A stretch of DNA of 64,000 nt, taken from contig DKUR01000111.1 in the NCBI GenBank assembly GCA_002490775.1, positions 1-64,000 of the forward strand, written 5' to 3'. The position numbers were made by a program, and so were the translations under genes. This DNA comes from Lachnospiraceae bacterium UBA7199 (GTDB taxonomy: Bacteria; Bacillota; Clostridia; Lachnospirales; Lachnospiraceae). Positions 17,453 to 25,463 of this stretch are shown here, one piece after another. The notes beneath the pieces were generated by a model. It searched no databases. It saw only the letters and a program-made list of their open reading frames with translations, and was not told where the DNA came from. Within the stretch, counting starts at the first letter, position 1. Every line of letters begins with the position of its first letter.

Positions 17453-19294
17453 ATGGGATTTTGGAGTAGCTTTTTGGGGCATGCGGCTGCTAATGCTATT
17501 AATGAAACGCAGAAAGAAACGAAAAAGCATAATGACCTGTGTTATCAGTTAAGTGATTATATGGATGAACTCAATAAATACTTAGAAAGGATTGGGTGTA
17601 AACAAGTATATATTGCTGATTATGGATGTATTGATACTGGGAGTATTTCTATTGAAAAGAGAAGAATGGATGCAATAAAAAGAAAAGTTGAGGAATATAA
17701 AAATTTAGGGGGTAACCCTGCCTATATCCAAGATTTAGATGAAATGGATGAACACATTGCGGTAATAAAATATTTGAAATCTGTCAATCGTTTAGACCGA
17801 CAAAAAGAATTTCTTGGGTTAGATTTGGAGTTTGTAAAAGATGATATTGAAAGAGAAATAAAAGAAGAAACTTCTGCTTTATCATTAGTTAATGTACAAG
17901 GCAATATATTGAATACGGTTGTTACTAAGGAAAATGATTTATTTATTTCCTATGATAATTGGGAAGAATCAGCTAATACTATAAAAATTGATACGGCAAA
18001 ATATTACAGTGAAGACACAGTACAATTTCTAGAATATAAAACTATATCTTTGATATTTACGGAAACCAATATTTATGTTTATAGTTATGAGCTGGATGCT
18101 CATTCACAATTATATTGCAATATTCCGATAGGAAAAAATCAAAAACTAAATATAACGTCTTTGCCAATTCCGGCAGTGGCTGGGTGGTCAATGGTAGTTA
18201 TTGATGACTTGCAAGTACTTTGTTCTACTGATGAAGCTGAAAAGATCATGGAGCTGTATAGAAAACATAATGCTGATATTTATTTAGAAGAGGAAATGTT
18301 GCAACAAAAAAATATAAATGAACTTTCGGGAATAGAATTTGAAAGAGTATGTCAGCAGTTAGTTGAAAAAATGGGATTTGAAACAGAAACCACAAAAGCA
18401 AGCGGTGATGGTGGTATTGATTTGATTGCGTATAATCATCAGCCTTTGCTATCTGGAAAATATATTATTCAATGTAAACGCTATTCTGGTAGCGTTGGAG
18501 AACCGATTATCAGAGATTTGTATGGTGTAATTACTTCTGAAAGAGCAAATAAAGGCATTCTTATGACAACGGGACATTTTACAAAAAGTGCTATTGCTTT
18601 TGCAAATGGAAAACCTATTGAATTGATTGATGGTGTAGATATGCAGAATTTACTTAATAAGTATGGATTATTTACATCAAGGTGTTGCGATTATTATTGT
18701 AGTAATTATGATGAGAACCAAGAGTTTTTTGAAAAAACATGGTTAGAATATAGAAATGCGTATTATTTATTTGATACATGTCTTATAGAATTAGGCGAAA
18801 CATCAACATATTGGCAAAAATACAGAGAGAGGCATGATGATGTCGTATTTGCATTTAAAGTGTATGAGGCCTTTATGATGTCATTAAGTATAAGAGATGA
18901 AATGCAGTTTGAAATATTCTGTAAAATATTGGATGTAGAGAATGTCGTAAGTGGTATTGCTAATAGACAGCAATATTTCAATCAATTGATTACTAATGAA
19001 GGAGGGCTACGTGAAGTAATGCGAGAAGCTGTACTTCCTTATGATAATAGTTCGGTAGGAATTTTTTGGAATACAATAGCAACGGTGTCGAATGAGATGC
19101 ATGAATATACATATTTTTCAAAGCTATTGGAATATCATGTGGAATATGTTACAAAATTAGGTATAGCATTACAGTATTTTATGGAAAGAGAAGATAGAAT
19201 TGATAATCTTAGAGAGATTACTGTTGATTATTATAAGGAAACACAGAAAATTATGAAAGCGTATATATTTAGTAAAAAGGAAGGATTGCTATAG
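17453..19294 (+). CDS. Large protein with Mrr-type restriction endonuclease domain
   Basis: A 613-residue protein. The middle (about 290-405) is an Mrr-type PD-(D/E)xK nuclease domain, with GIEFERVCQQLVEKMGF, then GDGGID with D323, then the catalytic Q340-C341-K342. The family cuts methylated or foreign DNA. The N-terminal 280 residues (coiled coil about 20-150, then a beta-rich part) and C-terminal 200 helical residues match nothing I know. They may bind DNA or sense a trigger. No methyltransferase is adjacent, which fits a modification-dependent or abortive system rather than a classic restriction-modification pair. GGAGG precedes the ATG. Confidence 0.8.
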   Translation: MGFWSSFLGHAAANAINETQKETKKHNDLCYQLSDYMDELNKYLERIGCKQVYIADYGCIDTGSISIEKRRMDAIKRKVEEYKNLGGNPAYIQDLDEMDEHIAVIKYLKSVNRLDRQKEFLGLDLEFVKDDIEREIKEETSALSLVNVQGNILNTVVTKENDLFISYDNWEESANTIKIDTAKYYSEDTVQFLEYKTISLIFTETNIYVYSYELDAHSQLYCNIPIGKNQKLNITSLPIPAVAGWSMVVIDDLQVLCSTDEAEKIMELYRKHNADIYLEEEMLQQKNINELSGIEFERVCQQLVEKMGFETETTKASGDGGIDLIAYNHQPLLSGKYIIQCKRYSGSVGEPIIRDLYGVITSERANKGILMTTGHFTKSAIAFANGKPIELIDGVDMQNLLNKYGLFTSRCCDYYCSNYDENQEFFEKTWLEYRNAYYLFDTCLIELGETSTYWQKYRERHDDVVFAFKVYEAFMMSLSIRDEMQFEIFCKILDVENVVSGIANRQQYFNQLITNEGGLREVMREAVLPYDNSSVGIFWNTIATVSNEMHEYTYFSKLLEYHVEYVTKLGIALQYFMEREDRIDNLREITVDYYKETQKIMKAYIFSKKEGLL

Positions 19295-19553
19295 GATGCT
19301 CTTTTAAATAATTGTTTTATAACAGCAAATTTCTTGTGATTGTTGTGGGCTGTTGATATCGGAACAAGATGAATTAGTTTAACAATAAACTTTAAACAAT
19401 TAAAGATAGAAATTCTAATTAGGAATATTTTAAAGAAAAGTAGGATGAAATTGCTATTTTAAGAACTGGTTGTAGAAAAAATGATGAATTTCTGTTGTCA
19501 AAGTGGTATGATTAAAACGGAATAGAAAACAGCATACACAAAAAGGTGAATTT

Positions 19554-20360
19554 ATGGCAAAGTTAAAAAAGAATCATTTTTATTACGGAGCAATATTAGA
19601 TGCATTATGTCAATACAATCCAGATGCATCACCTGTTTTGATGTCGCATGAAGAAGAACCAAGACAAGTTTATAGGGTAATGACTAATACATCACAGGAA
19701 TGTATATTGTTTTTCAAATATGCATCACCGAAAATAAATGGAAAGAATGAAGATGATATTAGTTATCTGTTTACGTTTTCCAATGATGACAAGCAGAAAT
19801 TAAAAGCATATAATGAAAAGTATAATTATCCTATATTTTTATATTTGCTGTGTAAACAACCTGATTTAAAAGATAGTGAAATAATTGTCCTTAAATATAC
19901 TGAGTATCAGAATGTAGAGGAAAATCGTGCAATCACTATCAGGATTCAGAAAAATAAAAACTATATTTTGCTGTTTAAAAAAGGAAGTAAATCTCCCGAT
20001 AATGCATATCAAATACAACGCAATAGGATAGAGAAAACATTTGATGAATTGATGGTTGATGTTATGAAAGAATCTTCATATCATACAAATAAGAAAACAG
20101 TAGATAATTCTCAAATGGATTCTTTGATTGCGACAAATACAGAAATATATAAAGATAATTTGAATTGCCCTTTTTGTGAAAATCCTTTAGAAGATTTAAT
20201 TATACATAATGGCGAAAATGATATGGTATCAAGATTATGTCCTGTTTGTAAACGAAGGTTCGTTAATAAACATCAATATAAGGTAATTCGTAAATATTGC
20301 GGTGCTAATAAAATAATTCCAGAGTTGTATATTATGGATTATCCAGAACGAAAGAGTTAA
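19554..20360 (+). CDS. Unknown protein with C-terminal zinc ribbon
   Basis: A 268-residue protein. The N-terminal 190 residues are beta-rich and aromatic (for example YLFTFSNDDKQKLKAYN) and match no family I recognise. The C-terminal part (about 215-245) has two CxxC pairs, CPFC and CPVC, about 25 residues apart, indicating a zinc ribbon. AAAGGTG precedes the ATG. It stands alone between a 259-base gap and a strong terminator. No function can be given. Confidence 0.65.
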   Translation: MAKLKKNHFYYGAILDALCQYNPDASPVLMSHEEEPRQVYRVMTNTSQECILFFKYASPKINGKNEDDISYLFTFSNDDKQKLKAYNEKYNYPIFLYLLCKQPDLKDSEIIVLKYTEYQNVEENRAITIRIQKNKNYILLFKKGSKSPDNAYQIQRNRIEKTFDELMVDVMKESSYHTNKKTVDNSQMDSLIATNTEIYKDNLNCPFCENPLEDLIIHNGENDMVSRLCPVCKRRFVNKHQYKVIRKYCGANKIIPELYIMDYPERKS

Positions 20361-20368
20361 AAAGTAAG

Positions 20369-20402
20369 TGTGTCAAAAACGATTGTTTTTGGCACATTTT
20401 TC
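20369..20402 (+). terminator. Terminator after the zinc-ribbon gene
   Basis: A 12-bp stem with one G-T pair (TGTGTCAAAAAC with GTTTTTGGCACA), loop GATT, then a T-run. Confidence 0.85.
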
Positions 20403-20446
20403 TATACGTCCAAAAACATAGCATTTTAACCCTAAAAATATTTCAT

Positions 20447-20493
20447 AAAACGTGTCAAAATCTATTTACAAATTGACACGTTTTTGATACAAT
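20447..20493 (+). promoter_or_regulatory. Promoter and operator-like palindrome of the serine recombinase
   Basis: TTTACA (20465-20470), a 17-base spacer and TACAAT (20488-20493) form a promoter. A perfect 12-bp inverted repeat, AAAACGTGTCAA (20447-20458) with TTGACACGTTTT (20473-20484), straddles the -35 and spacer. It could be a recombinase binding site or an autoregulatory operator. Confidence 0.65.
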
Positions 20494-20525
20494 ATATTTA
20501 AATCAAAGTAAAGGAGATGGATGTT

Positions 20526-21089
20526 ATGTTAGTAGGATATGCAAGAGTTTCAACAGATGGACAGAATTTGGATAGACAGATAGATGCTTTAAAAGCAGTT
20601 GGTGTAGATAGTCGTGTTTTGTATCAGGAAAAAATTACAGGAACAAAGAAGGATAGACCAGAATTACAACGAATGTTAAATGAATTAAATGAAGGTGATG
20701 TTGTTATTATTACTGATCTTACACGTATTTCAAGAAGTACAAAGGATTTGTTGGATATAGTGGAAAAGATTAAAAATAAAGGTGCTTCGATAAGAAGTCT
20801 GAAAGATACATGGTTAGATACTACGAGCAAAAATCCTTATAATGATTTTCTACTAACTGTAATGAGTGGTCTAAGCCAGTTAGAAAGAGATTTAATAAGC
20901 CAAAGAACGAAAGAAGGTCTTGTGAGTGCCAAAGCAAGAGGTAGGAATGGGGGCAGACCATCAAAGCAAAATGCAAAGGGGGATGTTGTAAAGGCATTAG
21001 CTGATAGTGGTATGAAGATTGTAGATATTGTAAAAGAAACTGGTTTATCGAGAAGTACAGTGAATCGAATTTTAAGAGATAACAAATAA
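20526..21089 (+). CDS. Serine recombinase (resolvase/invertase family)
   Basis: A 187-residue small serine recombinase. The N-terminal catalytic domain begins MLVGYARVSTDGQ with nucleophile S9, followed by ITDLTRISRST and GLSQLERDLISQRTKEGL. The C-terminal helix-turn-helix is KETGLSRSTVNRILR. This size and layout match Tn3-type resolvases and DNA invertases. An in-frame ATG at 20517 abuts the AAGGAG ribosome site, so the ATG at 20526, 9 bases further on, is the likely start. No invertible segment is obvious nearby; it may resolve element multimers. A terminator follows. Confidence 0.88.
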   Translation: MLVGYARVSTDGQNLDRQIDALKAVGVDSRVLYQEKITGTKKDRPELQRMLNELNEGDVVIITDLTRISRSTKDLLDIVEKIKNKGASIRSLKDTWLDTTSKNPYNDFLLTVMSGLSQLERDLISQRTKEGLVSAKARGRNGGRPSKQNAKGDVVKALADSGMKIVDIVKETGLSRSTVNRILRDNK

Positions 21090-21102
21090 AAATATTGAAA
21101 AA

Positions 21103-21131
21103 TTGCAAGGTTGAAAGATACCTTGCTTTTT
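21103..21131 (+). terminator. Terminator after the serine recombinase
   Basis: A 7-bp stem GCAAGGT with ACCTTGC and an 8-base loop, followed by TTTTTT. Confidence 0.8.
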
Positions 21132-21232
21132 TATGCCCAAAATTAAAAAATTTATTTTAATCAAATTTCACATCAAATTGCATATGTGCGAAAAACGCAA
21201 AAAGTTGTGAATCAAAAAGAGAAGTAATACCT

Positions 21233-21252
21233 GAACGAACCACTACAACTAC
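21233..21252 (+). repeat. Left arm of an inverted repeat flanking the initiator gene
   Basis: GAACGAACCACTACAACTAC here is matched in inverted form at 22324-22345 with only two single-base insertions. The arms bracket the Rep/MobT-like gene, so they may be part of a replication or transfer origin. Confidence 0.6.
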
Positions 21253-21286
21253 CAAAATGCGAAAAAATGAAAAGGAGTACAAAAAT

Positions 21287-22192
21287 ATGAACAAGAACAA
21301 ATTAATTGCATATGGTAGAGGTATTACAAATTCTGGTATTCATACTGGAAATGGAACAACAAGTCATGTAGAGGATTTTGATAAGGCAAATAAAAGCAAT
21401 TTGATTGAATCTTATATTGATCGGAAAGATAAAAATGAAATTTATATGCGTATCAATCCCAACAAAAATTTTGATGGATATGTAGTAGATTCCTATTCAC
21501 AATTCAAAGAAGTGGTACAAGATTTATTTGATGAAATTGGTGTGAAGGATTTTAAGTGGAAACGAATTGACTTGAGTTTTAATACAATGGATTGCCACTA
21601 CTATGAAAATTACACCAAATTAAATCGTTTACTGATTGCATGTATTGCTGATTCTGTGAATGATTACAACACCCATGATACGAAGAATTTTTGGAATGGA
21701 AAGACAAAGAGCCTTGTAACTAAAAATGGGTATAGAGAAGCAGAATTTTACGACAAAAACGATGAAAGCAATGGTAAAAGTCCTTATTTTAGCAGATTGG
21801 AATTAAGAAGCAAGCGTATTAGTGAGAGCATCGAACATGAATTTTTGGATTTGTGGTTTGAAAGATTGAATAAAGCTGCTAAGCATTTTGAAAAAGTGCA
21901 ACATAGATTCAATCGGAATATGGCACAACTTTATCTGGAAGATTTGGCAAAGAAGAAAAGGGATAGAGAGTTTTTGAGTATCAACAGTTTCTTGATGACA
22001 AGGAAAGATTATATTTTTACGAGCAATCAAATGAAAGAATTGTTGATGATGATTGGTTTGTCGGAAGAAAAAGCTATAAATAAGACCTATAACTTTAAAA
22101 AATATCATACAATCGAATATTTCAAAAAAGAAGATTTGGATTATATCATTGCGGATATTAAAGAAAAGATTATTGATTATTTTTCAAAGTAA
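21287..22192 (+). CDS. Rep/MobT-like replication or transfer initiator
   Basis: A 301-residue protein. The segments WKRIDLSFNTMD, YENYTKLNRLLIAC and AEFYDKN with PYFSRLELRSKR resemble rolling-circle initiators of the Rep_trans group, which includes plasmid Rep proteins and the MobT relaxases of small integrative elements. Such proteins nick one DNA strand through a tyrosine; I cannot single out the catalytic Tyr. AAAAGGAG lies 9 bases before the ATG at 21287; an earlier start at 21257 lacks a ribosome site. Inverted repeats flank the gene. Identification rests on pattern resemblance. Confidence 0.6.
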   Translation: MNKNKLIAYGRGITNSGIHTGNGTTSHVEDFDKANKSNLIESYIDRKDKNEIYMRINPNKNFDGYVVDSYSQFKEVVQDLFDEIGVKDFKWKRIDLSFNTMDCHYYENYTKLNRLLIACIADSVNDYNTHDTKNFWNGKTKSLVTKNGYREAEFYDKNDESNGKSPYFSRLELRSKRISESIEHEFLDLWFERLNKAAKHFEKVQHRFNRNMAQLYLEDLAKKKRDREFLSINSFLMTRKDYIFTSNQMKELLMMIGLSEEKAINKTYNFKKYHTIEYFKKEDLDYIIADIKEKIIDYFSK

Positions 22193-22323
22193 GAATAGGA
22201 AATGGTCAAAAGTTACTAATGTTAAGATGATTAGAAATGTTAAAAAGCATTGGAAATTAAGGCTATATTGATATTTTTCGATTTAGTCAATTACCTAATA
22301 TATATGTAAATATTTATTAGGAA

Positions 22324-22345
22324 GTAGTTGTGAGTGGTTTCGTTC
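22324..22345 (-). repeat. Right arm of the inverted repeat flanking the initiator gene
   Basis: GTAGTTGTGAGTGGTTTCGT is the reverse complement of 21233-21252 apart from two inserted bases. Confidence 0.6.
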
Positions 22346-22376
22346 AAAAAATCATTACAACGAAAGGATAAGTGCA

Positions 22377-23009
22377 ATGGCACTGATAAAAATAATAAAT
22401 ATTGCTTTTTCATTGGTGTTAATTGCATTGGTGAAAAAGATGGTAAATTATAAAATTTTAAGTAATAGGGAAAAACATAATAGATTTAGTAACATGAAGT
22501 CCAGATGTGGTAAGGCATATCAAAAAAAGAATCCACGTTACAAAGGAGCTTTTATTTGGGAAGGATGGTTGAAGTATAAGACCAAAACATTCTTCGTATG
22601 GCTTGATAACAATTATTATGAAGTCGATGGAGAGCAGATGGATGTTGATAAGGATATTTTACAATATGGCAATAAGCAATATCATCCAGATTTATGTTTA
22701 GTAGTACCACATAGTATAAATGTCTTTTTTGAAAATATCGAAGTTGGTAAGACTAATATTACATACAATTCAAAAACAGGAAAGTATGTTGTAAAGATTA
22801 CCGATGGTAAAAAGAATATTGGTGCTACTGATATTGATTCCTACAATGAAGCGTTAGATATTTATTGCGATATTAAGCAAGGGATTCTTGTAAATAAGGC
22901 AAAAGCATTAAAGGACAAGATACCAGAAAAAGTTTATATGGCATTGATGAATACGGATGTGAAAGCCATTAATTGCAAATATTATCTTGCTGATGAAAGC
23001 GAGGTGTAG
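22377..23009 (+). CDS. Phage-type AP2/HNH-like DNA-binding protein
   Basis: A 210-residue protein. The centre (FIWEGWLKYKTKTFFVWLDNNYYEVDG, then MDVDKDILQYGNKQYHPDLCLVVP) matches the layout of phage HNH/AP2-domain proteins, which share an NxYY...LDKDIL...GN..Y.P..C..VP pattern. A stretch near 140-170 (TGKYVVKITDGKKNIGATDIDSYNEA) looks like an AP2 DNA-binding fold. The N-terminal 23 residues are hydrophobic, which is unusual. The histidines of an active HNH site are not obvious, so it may be a nuclease-dead binding protein. It directly precedes the excisionase. Confidence 0.55.
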   Translation: MALIKIINIAFSLVLIALVKKMVNYKILSNREKHNRFSNMKSRCGKAYQKKNPRYKGAFIWEGWLKYKTKTFFVWLDNNYYEVDGEQMDVDKDILQYGNKQYHPDLCLVVPHSINVFFENIEVGKTNITYNSKTGKYVVKITDGKKNIGATDIDSYNEALDIYCDIKQGILVNKAKALKDKIPEKVYMALMNTDVKAINCKYYLADESEV

Positions 23010-23014
23010 TTGCT

Positions 23015-23221
23015 ATGGCAAAAGAGATTATTGTACCTATTTGGGAAAAATATTCGCTTTCAGTAGAAGAAGCAGCTGCATATTTCCGGATCGGTGAGAA
23101 CAGTATAAGAGATATTATCAAAGAAAATCCAGATGCGGATTTTTGGTTTTGGAACGGAAATAGAAAACAGATTAAAAGAAGGTTATTTGAGAAGTATATG
23201 GATTCATTACAAGCAATTTAA
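23015..23221 (+). CDS. xis: Excisionase, Tn916 Xis-like
   Basis: A 68-residue protein with the winged-helix excisionase pattern: SLSVEEAAAYFRIGENSIRDIIKENPDADFW, then a basic tail (GNRKQIKRRLFEKYMDSL). It binds near the att site and steers the integrase toward excision. It starts 5 bases after the previous gene and lies 79 bases before the integrase, as in Tn916-type elements. Confidence 0.88.
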   Translation: MAKEIIVPIWEKYSLSVEEAAAYFRIGENSIRDIIKENPDADFWFWNGNRKQIKRRLFEKYMDSLQAI

Positions 23222-23300
23222 AAATTTGTAGATATGGAGCGTGATATGGTATGATGAACACATACTATATCATGGCTCTTTTCGGAAAGGAGATTTTATC

Positions 23301-24566
23301 ATGTCTGAAAAGAGAAGAGATAGCAAAAATAGAATTTTGCAAAATGGAGAGAGCCAGAGAAAAGATGGAAAGTATGAATTTAAGTATGTTGATGTAAATG
23401 GTACACGTAGAAGTGCGTATAGTTGGAAACTGGTTGCTACCGATAAAGTACCAGAAGGAAAACGATGTGAATTAAGTCTTAGAGAAATGGAAAAGCAGAT
23501 AAGACGGGATTTGGAAGATGGAATTAGTACACATACTGCTAATAGCATTACATTAAATGAATTATTTGATACATATATGTCCACAAAGGAATTAAAGCAG
23601 TCTACAAGGACAAATTATATGTATATGTACAAAAATTATGTAAGTAATGTTATAGGCAAAAAACGGATCGGGAGTATCAAATATAGCGATATAAAGAAGT
23701 TCTACAATAGTTTGATACTTGAAAAGAAGTTTAAGCCTAACAGTATGGAGATAATCAATACTATTCTACATCCTGTGTTTACAATGGCTGTTAGGGATGG
23801 GTATATTCGCACAAATCCTTCAGATGGTGTAATGGCTGAAATGAAAAAGAGCCATAATTGGGAGAAACCAAAGCGTCATGCACTAACAGAAGAACAACAA
23901 GCAAAATTTATTGATTTTGTGGCAAATTCAGATACTTATAGTCATTGGCTACCATTAATGACCGTATTTCTTGGTACTGGTTGTAGAGTGGGTGAAATTA
24001 TTGGCTTGACTTGGGATGATTGTGATTTTGCAGAAGGTATCATATCAATTAACCATAATTTGATATACCGGCAGCAGGACAATGGAAAATGTGAGATGCA
24101 CATTACAACACCTAAGACTGAATCAGGAAAGAGAATTGTACCCATGTTTGAAGCTGTACGCAAGGCGTTATTGCAAGAGAAAAAGCAGCAGATGAAACAG
24201 GGATTCAATTCAACGATTATAGACGGATATTCGGGCTTTATTTTTACAAATAGGTGCGGGTATGTACATAACCCACAAACGATAAATAGAGCCATTAAAC
24301 GTATTTATATGGCTTGTAATGAGCAGGAAAAGATACAAGCCAAGAAAGAACACCGTCAACCGATTTTGATACCACATTTTAGCGTACATAATCTCAGGCA
24401 TACATTTTGTACAAGGTTTTGTGAAAATGAAACGGATTTGAAAATCATTCAAGAGATTATGGGACATAGTGATATTTCTACTACCATGAATATTTACAAT
24501 GAAGCCACAAAGGAACGTAAGCAGGAATCGTTTGCCAGGTTGGAAGGTAAAATTAAAATCTGTTAG
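23301..24566 (+). CDS. int: Tyrosine integrase, Tn916 type
   Basis: A 421-residue site-specific recombinase. An N-terminal arm-binding domain begins SEKRRDSKNRILQNGESQRKDG and continues KYEFKYVD. A SAM-like core-binding domain (about 75-165) precedes the catalytic domain with R229, H363-N-L-R366, H389 and nucleophile Y399, so all key residues are present. AAAGGAG sits 8 bases upstream of the ATG at 23301. It is the last gene before attR, and three TTTTACGAC copies follow its stop, probably its own arm-binding sites. It should integrate the element into the 3' end of lysS. Confidence 0.94.
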   Translation: MSEKRRDSKNRILQNGESQRKDGKYEFKYVDVNGTRRSAYSWKLVATDKVPEGKRCELSLREMEKQIRRDLEDGISTHTANSITLNELFDTYMSTKELKQSTRTNYMYMYKNYVSNVIGKKRIGSIKYSDIKKFYNSLILEKKFKPNSMEIINTILHPVFTMAVRDGYIRTNPSDGVMAEMKKSHNWEKPKRHALTEEQQAKFIDFVANSDTYSHWLPLMTVFLGTGCRVGEIIGLTWDDCDFAEGIISINHNLIYRQQDNGKCEMHITTPKTESGKRIVPMFEAVRKALLQEKKQQMKQGFNSTIIDGYSGFIFTNRCGYVHNPQTINRAIKRIYMACNEQEKIQAKKEHRQPILIPHFSVHNLRHTFCTRFCENETDLKIIQEIMGHSDISTTMNIYNEATKERKQESFARLEGKIKIC

Positions 24567-24569
24567 AGG

Positions 24570-24600
24570 TTTTACGACAACTTTTACGACATTTTACGAC
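24570..24600 (+). repeat. Integrase arm-type repeats, right end
   Basis: Three copies of TTTTACGAC at 24570-24578, 24582-24590 and 24592-24600. The same motif lies beside attL (14752-14771) and just outside attR (24779-24797). Confidence 0.75.
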
Positions 24601-24709
24601 AGAGATATAAAAACTTATAAGGAGATATGTGAAATACAGATGGCTAATAGTCTTGCATTTGTGGGGATATGAGAAGATATAAGAACTTATTTAAGGGCGA
24701 AAATCCTAA

Positions 24710-24734
24710 TCCCGACGATGAAGAGCTTGGATAA
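24710..24734 (+). repeat. attR of the lysS-integrated element
   Basis: Perfect 25-bp copy of the lysS 3' end. It recreates the codons TMKSLDK followed by TAA but is not attached to any gene, as expected for the distal att site. Confidence 0.92.
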
Positions 24735-24885
24735 ATAAATCCAGTGTTTTCAAGGGTTTCAGAGAGTGGGAACTGAAATTTACGACCAATTTACGACCAA
24801 ATAAAGAGAACACGTTCATAAAGTATTCAAATTGTAAATAAAAATGCGACAGAGGATAGTGTAAATCTTTTGCCGCATTTTTCAA
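24735..24885. other. Possible left end of a second, tandem element
   Basis: The DNA right of attR resembles the DNA right of attL: both have TTTTCAAG about 10 to 20 bases in, then two spaced TTTACGAC-like motifs (24779-24786 and 24790-24797 here). Native chromosome would not be expected to carry these arm sites. A hairpin (AAATGCG 24842-24848 with CGCATTT 24874-24880) flanked by T-runs on both strands probably terminates the following minus-strand gene. Confidence 0.5.
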
Positions 24886-25110
24886 TTATCGTTTTTGTGG
24901 TGGTGTGGTGTCATTTGTTAAACCGCCGATATAGTCCAATGATACATCATAGAACTTGGAAAGCGTAATTGCTAATTCAAATGGCAGTTCTCGTTTTCCT
25001 GTTTCGTAGTTGTGGTAAACTGTTTTCTGCATATGGAGTAAATCAGCAAGTTTTCTGATAGACAAGTCTTTATCTTCTCTTAAATCTTTAAGCCTTGGAT
25101 AATATCCCAT
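24886..25110 (-). CDS. XRE-family transcriptional regulator
   Basis: A 74-residue Cro/CI-type regulator: MGYYPRLKDLREDKDLS, then RKLADLLHMQKTVYHNYETGKRE and a closing ITLSKFYDVSLDYIGGLT, a textbook XRE helix-turn-helix. GAGGTGAT precedes the ATG at 25110; an open frame runs back to 25185 without a good ribosome site. Regulators like this often control small mobile elements, which fits the tandem-element idea. A bidirectional terminator lies just downstream. Confidence 0.85.
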   Translation of the reverse strand: MGYYPRLKDLREDKDLSIRKLADLLHMQKTVYHNYETGKRELPFELAITLSKFYDVSLDYIGGLTNDTTPPQKR

Positions 25111-25304
25111 TTTGCATATCACCTCATTGACGGTGTACAGCAAATGGTGTACAATTATGACGAATATCCAACATATGACGGACATAGCTACAATATGAGA
25201 AGAGGAAAGAAGCCACCTGTACAGAGCCTAAGACTTTTTGTTTTGAATTTCTATAAATTCTTCATTTGTTAATGGCTTATATGAATACATTTGACGAAAA
25301 ATAC

Positions 25305-25355
25305 TTACGACTATATAATTTAATCGCAAGTTAAGTCGTAAGCGAAATCGTAAGT
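25305..25355. repeat. Scattered TTACGAC motifs in both orientations
   Basis: TTACGAC at 25305-25311 and its inverse GTCGTAA at 25335-25341, followed by a near copy at 25348. They resemble the integrase arm sites and may mark the end of an older element. Confidence 0.4.
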
Positions 25356-25372
25356 AGTTGTGGAGGTAGTTT

Positions 25373-25460
25373 ATGACGATTCCAATTACTATAGAAAAAC
25401 TTTTAACAGAAAGTTTTTCAAGCAGTTGCAGAGAATGAAAAATCGGTGTTGGAGATATGA
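25373..25460 (+). pseudogene. Gene remnant resembling an AlbA-type regulator start
   Basis: After a good ribosome site (GGAGG), a frame opens MTIPITIEKLLTES, like the start of AlbA_2/ATP-binding regulator proteins, but stops after 21 codons at 25438. Another frame reads VFQAVAENEKSVLEI and stops at 25460, just before the next gene. This looks like two ends of a gene joined by an internal deletion. Confidence 0.35.
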
Positions 25461-25463
25461 CAA

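Larger units (their letters stand above)
14673..24734. mobile_element. Integrative mobilizable-type element in lysS, about 10 kb
   Basis: The element is bounded by a 25-bp direct repeat. An excisionase and tyrosine integrase sit at the right end, arm-type TTTACGAC repeats at both ends, and a Rep/MobT-like initiator inside. It has no coupling protein, VirB4 or other conjugation genes, so it is not self-transmissible by that route. Cargo includes an ImmA protease with a SHOCT membrane protein, an XRE regulator, an Mrr-type nuclease, a zinc-ribbon protein and a serine recombinase. Coding DNA here is visibly more AT-rich than in the flanking housekeeping genes. Confidence 0.85.
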
